The translations under genes were made by a program, and so were the position numbers. The notes beneath the pieces are model-generated. The model was not told the DNA's origin. It was given only the letters and a program-made list of their open reading frames with translations, and ran no database searches. DNA of 9,663 bases, taken from NCBI GenBank assembly GCA_019689695.1, contig JADGHA010000134.1:1-9663 (forward strand). Reading direction: 5' to 3'. The stretch comes from Micromonosporaceae bacterium (lineage in GTDB: Bacteria > Actinomycetota > Actinomycetes > Mycobacteriales > Micromonosporaceae). Positions 1 through 5,207 of this stretch are shown in pieces; the first letter of the stretch is position 1; every line of letters starts with the position of its first letter.

Positions 1-6
1 CCTCCT
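1..6 (-). promoter_or_regulatory. Shine-Dalgarno sequence for a leftward gene beyond the window edge
   Basis: Read on the minus strand these bases are AGGAGG, a perfect ribosome-binding core. No start codon lies within the window at a usable distance, so the gene it would serve must begin a few bases beyond the left edge. It is separated from the stop of the gene at 76-444 by the stem-loops at 20-73. This is inference: a six-base match can occur by chance. Confidence 0.4.
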
Positions 7-19
7 AGTTGCCCTGTGT

Positions 20-62
20 GGACGGTCGCCCGGCATCGCTGAACGATGGCGGGCGACTGTCC
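20..62. terminator. 19-bp stem-loop, likely terminator (or leader structure)
   Basis: Positions 20-38 pair with 44-62 around a five-base loop (39-43). Only one position is a true mismatch (33/49), and one (24/58) is a G-T pair on the plus strand, or C-A on the minus strand. It begins 13 bases past the stop of the leftward gene at 76-444, where a terminator is expected. No T-tract follows on either strand, which is usual for actinobacterial stem-loop terminators. Part of the right arm can pair instead with 61-73, so the two structures compete. Confidence 0.6.
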
Positions 63-73
63 CGGCGCCATCG
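44..73 (-). other. Alternative stem-loop directly after the stop of the 122-aa gene
   Basis: Positions 44-49 pair with 68-73 and 50-53 pair with 61-64, giving ten base pairs around a seven-base loop with a three-base bulge at 65-67. The structure ends two bases from the stop codon at 76-78. It shares positions 44-62 with the longer stem-loop at 20-62, so the two cannot form together. In a leftward transcript this one would be complete first. Confidence 0.45.
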
Positions 74-75
74 CG

Positions 76-444
76 CTAGCCAGCTGCCAACTTCGCGGCG
101 ATCCGGGCCACCCCGGCCCGCACCTCCTGCGGGCTCGGAGTCTGGTAGGTCTCCGGGACGCCGACGGTCTCGGCGTACTCCTCCTCGGGTGTCTCGGTGA
201 GACCGCGCTGCGCGGCGGCGATCTCGTCCCGGATCTCCTCCACCGAGACCGCCAGCACGATCGGCTCGACCACCGCCATCAGCTCCACGTCGGCGACCAC
301 GGCCTGGGCGAGCGCCAGGGCGTGCACCCGCTCGTACGGTCCGCAGACCACCGGCTCCCACTCCCCCTCGTCGTCGAGCGGCCCGAAGGTGATCACCCAC
401 GGCAGCTCGAGGACGGGCGAGTCGGCCGGCAGTTCCAAGGTCAC
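76..444 (-). CDS. Conserved-looking acidic protein of unknown function (122 aa)
   Basis: I cannot assign a function. The 122-residue product is acidic. It opens with a hydrophobic stretch (about residues 2-22, ending WVITFGPLDD), followed by EWEPVVCGPYER (29-39) and an Ala/Val-rich segment (41-67). Its second half (68-122) is charged and probably helical. There is no signal peptide, transmembrane segment or metal-binding cluster; Cys34 is the only cysteine. Codon usage shows the strong third-position GC of a real actinomycete gene. The start is uncertain. GTG at 444 is chosen; a GGAGG lies upstream, but 13 bases away, which is long. GTG at 456 is the in-frame alternative and sits almost on that GGAGG. 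A terminator-like stem-loop at 538-574 separates it from the upstream YihY gene, so it is probably its own transcription unit. Confidence 0.72.
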   Translation of the reverse strand: MTLELPADSPVLELPWVITFGPLDDEGEWEPVVCGPYERVHALALAQAVVADVELMAVVEPIVLAVSVEEIRDEIAAAQRGLTETPEEEYAETVGVPETYQTPSPQEVRAGVARIAAKLAAG

Positions 445-457
445 CAGCGCGCCCACG

Positions 458-472
458 CCTCCATCATGGAGG
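458..472. promoter_or_regulatory. Palindrome covering the GGAGG of the 122-aa gene
   Basis: CCTCCAT and ATGGAGG form a perfect 7-bp inverted repeat around a single central base. The left arm is the complement of the only Shine-Dalgarno-like GGAGG available to the gene at 76-444. Seven base pairs with a one-base centre cannot fold as a tight RNA hairpin without opening the inner pairs, so a DNA-binding operator is the likelier reading if the site is functional. Confidence 0.3.
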
Positions 473-537
473 CCCGGCCCGGCCCAGGGGCCTGATCGCC
501 GCAATCCGCCCAGGTCACCGGTCCCGATCGGCGGTGC

Positions 538-574
538 CGGTGCCGGCGCGCAGTCGCGCGGCATCCCGGCACCG
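538..574 (-). terminator. Bulged stem-loop immediately after the YihY stop codon
   Basis: Positions 538-546 pair perfectly with 566-574. Inside them, 547-551 pair with 556-560 around a four-base AGTC loop, leaving a five-base bulge (561-565) on one side. The structure abuts the stop codon at 575-577 and has no T-tract. Its position at the end of the leftward trpS / 2H-phosphoesterase / YihY unit makes it the natural transcription terminator of that unit. Confidence 0.6.
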
Positions 575-1690
575 CTAATGGCGATCTTCGGTCGGCGCGC
601 CCCGCGCACCGCGATGCTCGGTCGGCGCGCTCCGATGCTCGGTCGGTGCGCCGCACCCACCGCCATCCTCGGCCGGCGCGCCGCGCCCACCACGATCCTC
701 AGTCGGCGCATCACGGGCCGCGGTCGGGTCGCCGTAAGTGGCGCGGTCCTCGGTCGCCTGGTCCCGGGGCACCTGCTCTTCCAGCGGGTTGTCCGGGGGA
801 AGGTGATCACCGCGGATCGTCTTGCCGGTGGCCAGGTCGACCACCCGGCCGTACGGGTTGGTGGCGGCCAGCGCCGCGCCGAGCAGCAGCACCTGGTTGA
901 ACAGGTAGAGGTAGACCAGCAGGCCGACCGAGCCGGCCACCACCCGGTAGACCGGGCCGGCCGCGCTGCGCGCGATGAAGAACCGGCCCACCGTGTTGAG
1001 CAGGGTGATGCCGGCGCCGACCATGATCAGCGACGGCACCAGCCGGCGGGCCGGGATGCGCAGCCGGGGAATCGCGATCAGCAGCGCCGTGGCCAGCACG
1101 AGGTTCAGCAGTACGGTCAAGATCCAGCTGGCGACGCCCAGGGCCACGCCGGTGCGCGAGCCCTGCAGCGTCTCCAGCCCGCCCTCGATCGCGTCCACCG
1201 TGACCAGCGACGTCCCGAGCAGGACGAAGAGGCCGAGCAGCATGCCGAGGTCGATCAGCCGGCGGATCACCGGGTTGCCCGGCTGCTGCTGCACGCCCCA
1301 GATCAGCCGCTGGGAGGAGCGCAGCGACTCGATCCAGCCGATGCCGGTCAGCGCCACGCCGATCAGACCGACCACGCCGACCGTGCCGCGGCTGCCCTTG
1401 ATCTCGTCGCTGTTGAGCCACGGCAGGTTCTGCCGCAGGAACCGGTCGACCTCGGTGAGCAGGTCGAAGTTGAGGTCCAGCAGGTAGCCGAGGACCGAGT
1501 ACGCCACCAGGGCGAGCGCGAACGCGGCGAAGAACGCGTGGTAGGCGATCGCCGCGGCGAGCCGGCCGCCGAGCACGTCCAGGTAGCGCTGGCGGGCCCG
1601 CCAGAAGTGGTCGAAGGCGGCGGAACGGCGGCGACCGGCCGCCACCGCCCGGTTGTACGCCGCCTCGATCCGGCCGATCCCCCACACCAC
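575..1690 (-). CDS. YihY/virulence factor BrkB family inner-membrane protein with repeat tail
   Basis: This is an integral membrane protein of the YihY/BrkB family, once mis-annotated as ribonuclease BN; its biochemical role is unsettled. From the chosen GTG the protein has 371 residues. A basic cytoplasmic N-terminus (1-44) carries the GGRLAAAIAYHAFF segment (41-54) that opens the first membrane span. About six hydrophobic spans follow (roughly 45-70, 104-124, 146-166, 184-206, 216-238, 246-278). LVYLYLFNQVLLLGA (258-272) is the typical last-helix signature. Residues 279-305 form a polar tail, and about 327-371 are an unusual array of APTE(D/H)R repeats. The start codon at 1690 lies two bases after the stop of the 2H-phosphoesterase gene, implying translational coupling; a second GTG at 1687 is equally possible. 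In Mycobacterium tuberculosis a membrane protein of this family also lies next to trpS, from memory. Confidence 0.88.
   Translation of the reverse strand: MVWGIGRIEAAYNRAVAAGRRRSAAFDHFWRARQRYLDVLGGRLAAAIAYHAFFAAFALALVAYSVLGYLLDLNFDLLTEVDRFLRQNLPWLNSDEIKGSRGTVGVVGLIGVALTGIGWIESLRSSQRLIWGVQQQPGNPVIRRLIDLGMLLGLFVLLGTSLVTVDAIEGGLETLQGSRTGVALGVASWILTVLLNLVLATALLIAIPRLRIPARRLVPSLIMVGAGITLLNTVGRFFIARSAAGPVYRVVAGSVGLLVYLYLFNQVLLLGAALAATNPYGRVVDLATGKTIRGDHLPPDNPLEEQVPRDQATEDRATYGDPTAARDAPTEDRGGRGAPAEDGGGCGAPTEHRSAPTEHRGARGAPTEDRH
581..721 (-). repeat. Tandem 30-bp repeats encoding an APTE(D/H)R tail
   Basis: Four 30-bp units (581-610, 632-661, 662-691, 692-721) and one shortened 21-bp unit (611-631) lie head to tail, each centred on a core close to GATNCTCGGTCGGCGCG. 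Because 30 and 21 are multiples of three, the YihY reading frame is kept throughout. On the minus strand the units translate to variants of GARGAPTEHR, the short one losing three residues. A further diverged copy may extend to about 740. The units differ at several positions, so the array is not freshly duplicated. Confidence 0.85.
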
Positions 1691-1692
1691 AG

Positions 1693-2256
1693 CTACCCAG
1701 TACCCGGCAGGACACCGCCTTCGAGCAGAAAGTCCCGGCGCGGCTTCCACCGCCCGTCGCCGCCGTGCTCGAAGAGGGTGAACCGGTCCACCCGGAAGCG
1801 GGCGGAGAAGTCGGCCAGGTCGTCGTACACCTCGTCCAGCATGTCGGGCGGGACGTCCTGGGCGACCGTGACGTGCGGGTGGTAGGGGAACCGGGACTGG
1901 CGCCGCAGCGGTTCGGCTGCCCCGATCGCGGCGGCCAGCTGCTCGCACTCGCTGATGCCGGCGGCCACCGCCACGAAGACCACCTCGGTGACCGGACGGA
2001 AGGTGCCGGTGCCGCGTAGGTGCAAGGTGTACGGAGGGTATTGGGCGGCCACCGCGGCCAGGTGCTTCTCGACGCCGGGCAGCAGGTCCGGTGCGACGTC
2101 GGTGGGGCCGAGCAGGGTCAGGTGCGCCGGTACGTACCGGGCCAGCGGGTCACCGGCCAGCACCCGGCGCCGGGTCAGCTGGCTGCCCCAGGGCTCGGGG
2201 ATGTCGAACGCGACCCCGATCCGGACCGGCCCACCGGGACTGTCCGATGTGCTCAA
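1693..2256 (-). CDS. 2'-5' RNA ligase family protein (2H phosphoesterase)
   Basis: This is a member of the 2H phosphoesterase superfamily (LigT/ThpR-like). Such proteins act on 2',3'-cyclic phosphate or 2'-5' phosphodiester bonds in RNA or nucleotides; the substrate here is unknown. Of 187 residues, two HxT motifs make the catalytic pair: HLT at 45-47 and HVT at 128-130, each in its usual hydrophobic strand context (AHLTLLGPT, YHPHVTVAQ). The length matches small bacterial family members. The start is debatable. TTG at 2256 is chosen because GGGAGAGG (2258-2265) precedes it and the conserved fold begins soon after at RIGVAFDIP. GTG at 2313 would add 19 residues of atypical sequence, has no ribosome-binding site, and would overlap the trpS stop by ten bases. 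The stop is two bases from the YihY start. Confidence 0.85.
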   Translation of the reverse strand: MSTSDSPGGPVRIGVAFDIPEPWGSQLTRRRVLAGDPLARYVPAHLTLLGPTDVAPDLLPGVEKHLAAVAAQYPPYTLHLRGTGTFRPVTEVVFVAVAAGISECEQLAAAIGAAEPLRRQSRFPYHPHVTVAQDVPPDMLDEVYDDLADFSARFRVDRFTLFEHGGDGRWKPRRDFLLEGGVLPGTG

Positions 2257-2257
2257 A

Positions 2258-2265
2258 CCTCTCCC
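2258..2265 (-). promoter_or_regulatory. Ribosome-binding site deciding the TTG start of the 2H phosphoesterase
   Basis: On the minus strand this reads GGGAGAGG, one base before the TTG at 2256; its GGAG core is four bases from the start. It is the only purine-rich anti-16S match near any candidate start of this gene, whereas the GTG at 2313 has none. It supports, without proving, the shorter protein. Confidence 0.4.
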
Positions 2266-2303
2266 GCCCCCAGCCTTTTCGGACCACCCTTCGAGCCGGA
2301 GGC

Positions 2304-3341
2304 TCAGCGCCACCGGTCGGCCGGCGCCGGGGGCAGCATGCCGATCCGGTCGTACACCGAGCGCAGGGTGACCGAGGCGACCGCCCGCGCCTTCTCCGCG
2401 CCAACGGCCAGCAGCTTGTCCAGCTGGTGGGGGTCGTCCAGGTACACCCGGGTGCGCTCCTGGATCGGCCGGACGAACTGCGCCACCACCTCGGCCAGGT
2501 CCTTCTTCAGATCGCCGTAGCCCTTCCCGGCGTACGCGGCGACCAGGTCCTCGATGGTGCGGCCGGCGAGCGCGGAGTAGATGGTGAGCAGGTTGGAGAT
2601 GCCGGGCTTGGCCTCCACGTCGTAGACGATCTCCCGGCCGGTGTCGGTGACCGCAGACCTGATCTTCTTGGCCGACCGGGCCGGGTCCTCCAGCAGCTCG
2701 ATGATGCCGTTCGGCGAGGACGCCGACTTGGACATCTTCGCGGTCGGCTGCTGCAGATCGGTGATCTTGGCGGTGTCGCGCAGGATGTACGCCTCCGGCA
2801 CGGTGAACGTCGGCCCGAACCGGGAGTTGAACCGCTGCGCCAGGTCGCGGGTCAGCTCCAGGTGCTGGCGCTGGTCCTCGCCCACCGGCACCGCGTCGGC
2901 CTGGTAGAGCAGGATGTCGGCGGCCTGCAGGATCGGGTAGGTGAACAGGCCCACGCTCGCCCGCTCCACCCCCTGCCTGGCCGACTTGTCCTTGAACTGC
3001 GTCATCCGGCTCGCCTCACCGAAGCCGGTCAGGCAGCTGAGCACCCAGGCCAGCTGCGGGTGCTCCGGCACGTGCGACTGGACGAACAGGGTGCACCGCT
3101 CGGGGTCGAGGCCGGCGGCGAGCAGCTGGGCCGCGGAGACCCGGGTGCGCCGGCGCAGCAGGGCCGGGTCGTGGCCGGCCGTGATCGCGTGCAGGTCCAC
3201 CACGCAGTAGAAGGTGTCGTGCGTCTCCTGCATGGCCACCCAGTTGCGCACCGCACCCAGGTAGTTGCCCAGGTGGAACGAGTCCGCGGTGGGCTGGATG
3301 CCGGACAGCACCCGCGGCCGGTCCGGAGCGGGGACGGACAT
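2304..3341 (-). CDS. trpS: Tryptophanyl-tRNA synthetase
   Basis: This enzyme charges tRNA-Trp with tryptophan using ATP, in the cytoplasm. The 345-residue class I synthetase shows the HIGH-equivalent HLGN (23-26) in SGIQPTADSFHLGNYLGA, the GEDQRQH segment (154-160) and KMSKS (202-206), all intact. The C-terminal helical domain is present with AKKIRSAVTD (224-233) and the YGDLKKD block (275-281). Length and order fit actinobacterial TrpRS (about 336-350 aa). ATG at 3341 is chosen because the N-terminus then lines up with remembered mycobacterial TrpRS. ATG at 3350 adds three residues and ATG at 3404 would add 21; none of the three has a strong ribosome-binding site. The gene heads the leftward unit with the 2H phosphoesterase and YihY genes and is divergent from the sigma factor. 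Whether a second trpS exists in this genome cannot be told here. Confidence 0.96.
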   Translation of the reverse strand: MSVPAPDRPRVLSGIQPTADSFHLGNYLGAVRNWVAMQETHDTFYCVVDLHAITAGHDPALLRRRTRVSAAQLLAAGLDPERCTLFVQSHVPEHPQLAWVLSCLTGFGEASRMTQFKDKSARQGVERASVGLFTYPILQAADILLYQADAVPVGEDQRQHLELTRDLAQRFNSRFGPTFTVPEAYILRDTAKITDLQQPTAKMSKSASSPNGIIELLEDPARSAKKIRSAVTDTGREIVYDVEAKPGISNLLTIYSALAGRTIEDLVAAYAGKGYGDLKKDLAEVVAQFVRPIQERTRVYLDDPHQLDKLLAVGAEKARAVASVTLRSVYDRIGMLPPAPADRWR

Positions 3342-3376
3342 GTGGGCCATTCTGTCACCCGCGGGCGGTTGTCCGG

Positions 3377-3405
3377 GGAACCGGGTGGCGCAAAGGTGAC
3401 TCATA
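3377..3405 (+). promoter_or_regulatory. Possible ECF-type promoter of the sigma factor gene
   Basis: GGAACC (3377-3382) matches the -35 element recognised by many ECF sigma factors. About 16-17 bases downstream is GACTCATAG, with a TC-containing -10-like stretch. Many ECF sigma genes drive their own promoter, and this site lies 35 to 60 bases upstream of the sigma start within the 98-bp trpS-sigma gap. The -35 match is good but the -10 is weak. Confidence 0.3.
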
Positions 3406-3426
3406 GGGTTGAGCGCAGGCGACGGC

Positions 3427-3433
3427 AGGAAGG
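3427..3433 (+). promoter_or_regulatory. Ribosome-binding site of the ECF sigma gene
   Basis: AGGAAGG lies six bases before the ATG at 3440, an ideal distance, and fixes the start of the sigma factor. Confidence 0.7.
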
Positions 3434-3439
3434 CAGCGG

Positions 3440-4012
3440 ATGGCGGGCGGCGAGCGCACCGGCCGGGCCGGCGTCGAGCAGACGGTGGGCGAGCTGTACC
3501 ACGCCTGTTACCGGCGCCTGGTGACGCAGGTCTACGCGTTCACCACCGACCTGAGCGAGGCGCAGGACGTGGTCCAGGAGGCATTCGCCCGGGCGCTGGC
3601 CCGCCCGGGCGGGCTGGCCGGAGTGGACAACCCGGAGGCGTGGCTGCGCACCGTGGCGGTGAACGTGGTCCGGCGGCGGTGGCGGCGGCGACGCCTGCTC
3701 GACGCCATCCTGCTGCGCGACCGCCCGGTCGCCCGCGTGGTCCAGCCCGGCCCGGAGCCGGACAACGCCGACCTGCGGACCGCCCTCGCCGCGATCGCAC
3801 CGCCGTTCCGCGAAGTGATCGTCCTGCACTACCTGGCGGACCTGGGGGTGGACGAGATCGCCGCGGCGCTCGGGGTGCCGACCGGCACGGTGAAGTCCCG
3901 GCTGTCCCGGGCCCGGGCCGCGCTCGCCGAGCGACTCGGCGACTACCGGACCGCGGAGAACCGCCCCGGCCACGGCGGCGGGGCGAACAACACGGAAGTG
4001 GCCCATGCCTGA
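3440..4012 (+). CDS. ECF-type RNA polymerase sigma factor (SigE-like family)
   Basis: This 190-residue group 4 (ECF) sigma factor directs RNA polymerase to a limited set of promoters. Region 2 spans about 18-85, with DLSEAQDVVQEAFARA (37-52) as the core-binding/-10 helix and a very basic stretch RRRWRRRR (78-85). Region 4 spans about 112-166, with the helix-turn-helix at 134-160 ending in GTVKSRLSRARAALAERL. Region 1 and region 3 are absent, as usual for the class. The last 20 residues are Gly/Asn-rich and probably disordered. The ATG at 3440 has a good ribosome-binding site. Its stop overlaps the start of the Asp-box membrane protein by eight bases (ATGCCTGA), so the two are almost certainly co-translated and the partner is the prime candidate for its regulator. 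The target regulon cannot be read from this window. Confidence 0.93.
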   Translation: MAGGERTGRAGVEQTVGELYHACYRRLVTQVYAFTTDLSEAQDVVQEAFARALARPGGLAGVDNPEAWLRTVAVNVVRRRWRRRRLLDAILLRDRPVARVVQPGPEPDNADLRTALAAIAPPFREVIVLHYLADLGVDEIAAALGVPTGTVKSRLSRARAALAERLGDYRTAENRPGHGGGANNTEVAHA

Positions 4013-5207
4013 CACCGATCTCGACCAGGACCTCGCGCGGGCGCGGGCGGCCCTGCTCGACCGGATCGACCAGCCGCCGCTGGCCCAGATCGCCAGCCGC
4101 GCCGCCGTCCTGCGCCGCCGCCGACGGGCGGTACGCGGCGGGACCGCGCTGGCCGCGGTGCTGGCGATCGGCATCGGACTGCTGCGGCCGTGGTCGGGCG
4201 GCCCCGAAGCGACGCTTCCGCCGGCCGAGACACCGCCCAGTGGCCCGGTCTACGCCGCTGACGGCATCACCATCAACGGCCTCACCAAACCCGTCCCCGA
4301 GATACCCGACCTGCCCGGCGCGATCGCTGACGTGGAGTTCGCCGACGCCGACCACGGCTACCTGATCACCACGTTGCGGGTCTTCGCCAGTACGGAGGAC
4401 GGCGGTCTCACCTGGCAGCGCCACGACGTGCCAGCCGACGTGCGGACCACCCAGCTCTACCTGTTCCCCGGCGGCGAGATCGGCCTCCCCGATGGGTACG
4501 TCTCGGCTGACGGCGGAAAGACCTGGCAACGTCAGGCGGGCAACAACGCACAGCCGGTCACCGCCGCCGGCAAGGATGAGCTGCTGCTCGACAGCGGCGG
4601 CGGGACGCTGGCGGTCATGAGCCCCGGGTACGGGTTCCGGGGCTACCTCGCCAACGCGCCGCCGATCACGGTCAGCTGGGTCGCCGCGCGCCCCCCCCCC
4701 GCCGGGATCTGGTGGGTCGCCGGCACCACGAACGACGGCACGAACAAGCCGGCCCTGGCGAGCAGCCGCGACGGCGGCCGCACCTGGCAGCCGGTCGTCC
4801 TGGACGCGCCGCCCGGCCAGCCGCAGGTCAGCTTCCTCGGCAGCCACGTGTACGCGGTAGTCGTCGGCGCGGACCGCAGAGTTCTCGCGATCCTGCACTC
4901 GACCGACGGCGGACAGCACTTCACCCCGGTCCGGACCGGCGGCGACGCGCAGCTGCGCACCCTCGCCGGCGACCTGGTGCCGCTGCTCGACGGCCGGCTG
5001 CTGGCCGCCACCACGTCGCACGAGTGGTACCTGAGCTCGGACGGCGGTGCCACCTTCCGGCGGGCCACCGGCACCCTGCCCGTGGTCGGCGCGCTGCGCC
5101 GCACCTGGGCCGGGTACGTCGCCTACGACCTGTTCGGCGGCGAACCGGCCGGGTGGGCTGCCTTCTCCTCCGACGGCAGCACCTGGCGCAAGCTCCAGGT
5201 CCACTGA
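4005..5207 (+). CDS. Membrane-anchored Asp-box (BNR) repeat protein, candidate anti-sigma/sensor
   Basis: The 400-residue protein has a 45-residue Arg-rich cytoplasmic head, one membrane span (about 46-60) and a large extracytoplasmic part. Six Asp-box motifs of the S-x-D-G-G-x-T-W type are visible: STEDGGLTW (129-137), SADGGKTW (167-174), SRDGGRTW (254-261), STDGGQHF (299-306), SSDGGATF (344-351) and SSDGSTW (388-394). That spacing implies a beta-propeller. Sialidases share this fold, but I see no arginine triad or RIP motif, so enzymatic activity is unlikely. No zinc-binding anti-sigma motif (HxxxCxxC) is present. The gene overlaps the sigma gene by eight bases; GGAAG lies six to seven bases before the ATG. 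Role as a signal-sensing anti-sigma factor is inferred from topology and coupling alone. A ten-C run (4691-4700) sits inside the frame, and the last 85 bp overlap the convergent glycosyltransferase gene. Confidence 0.88.
   Translation: MPDTDLDQDLARARAALLDRIDQPPLAQIASRAAVLRRRRRAVRGGTALAAVLAIGIGLLRPWSGGPEATLPPAETPPSGPVYAADGITINGLTKPVPEIPDLPGAIADVEFADADHGYLITTLRVFASTEDGGLTWQRHDVPADVRTTQLYLFPGGEIGLPDGYVSADGGKTWQRQAGNNAQPVTAAGKDELLLDSGGGTLAVMSPGYGFRGYLANAPPITVSWVAARPPPAGIWWVAGTTNDGTNKPALASSRDGGRTWQPVVLDAPPGQPQVSFLGSHVYAVVVGADRRVLAILHSTDGGQHFTPVRTGGDAQLRTLAGDLVPLLDGRLLAATTSHEWYLSSDGGATFRRATGTLPVVGALRRTWAGYVAYDLFGGEPAGWAAFSSDGSTWRKLQVH

Noticed and set aside
441..656. 71-codon frame on the minus strand ending GTGA-overlapped with the 122-aa gene, a possible coupled leader peptide
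   Set aside because: It lies mostly in the tandem repeats and terminator of the YihY gene, in another frame, with no ribosome-binding site; the stop-start overlap is likely chance.
197..1885. 562-codon open frame on the plus strand opposite the YihY and 2H-phosphoesterase genes
   Set aside because: It is an antisense shadow: Gln/Arg/Asp/His-rich low-complexity protein without domains, opposite two well-recognised genes. Such frames are expected where third-position GC is very high.
1691..1948. Upstream extension of the YihY frame to an ATG at 1948
   Set aside because: The added 86 residues are Arg/Pro/Gly-rich shadow sequence lying entirely over the conserved second half of the 2H phosphoesterase; the family-like sequence begins at the GTG at 1690.
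2091..3524. 477-codon open frame on the plus strand opposite trpS
   Set aside because: It is antisense to a fully conserved tRNA synthetase and has the biased composition of a GC-rich shadow frame.
4005..5207. Annotation of the Asp-box protein as a sialidase
   Set aside because: Asp-boxes are structural motifs shared by many propellers; no arginine triad, RIP motif or catalytic Asp/Tyr/Glu set could be placed, and the protein is membrane-anchored next to a sigma factor.
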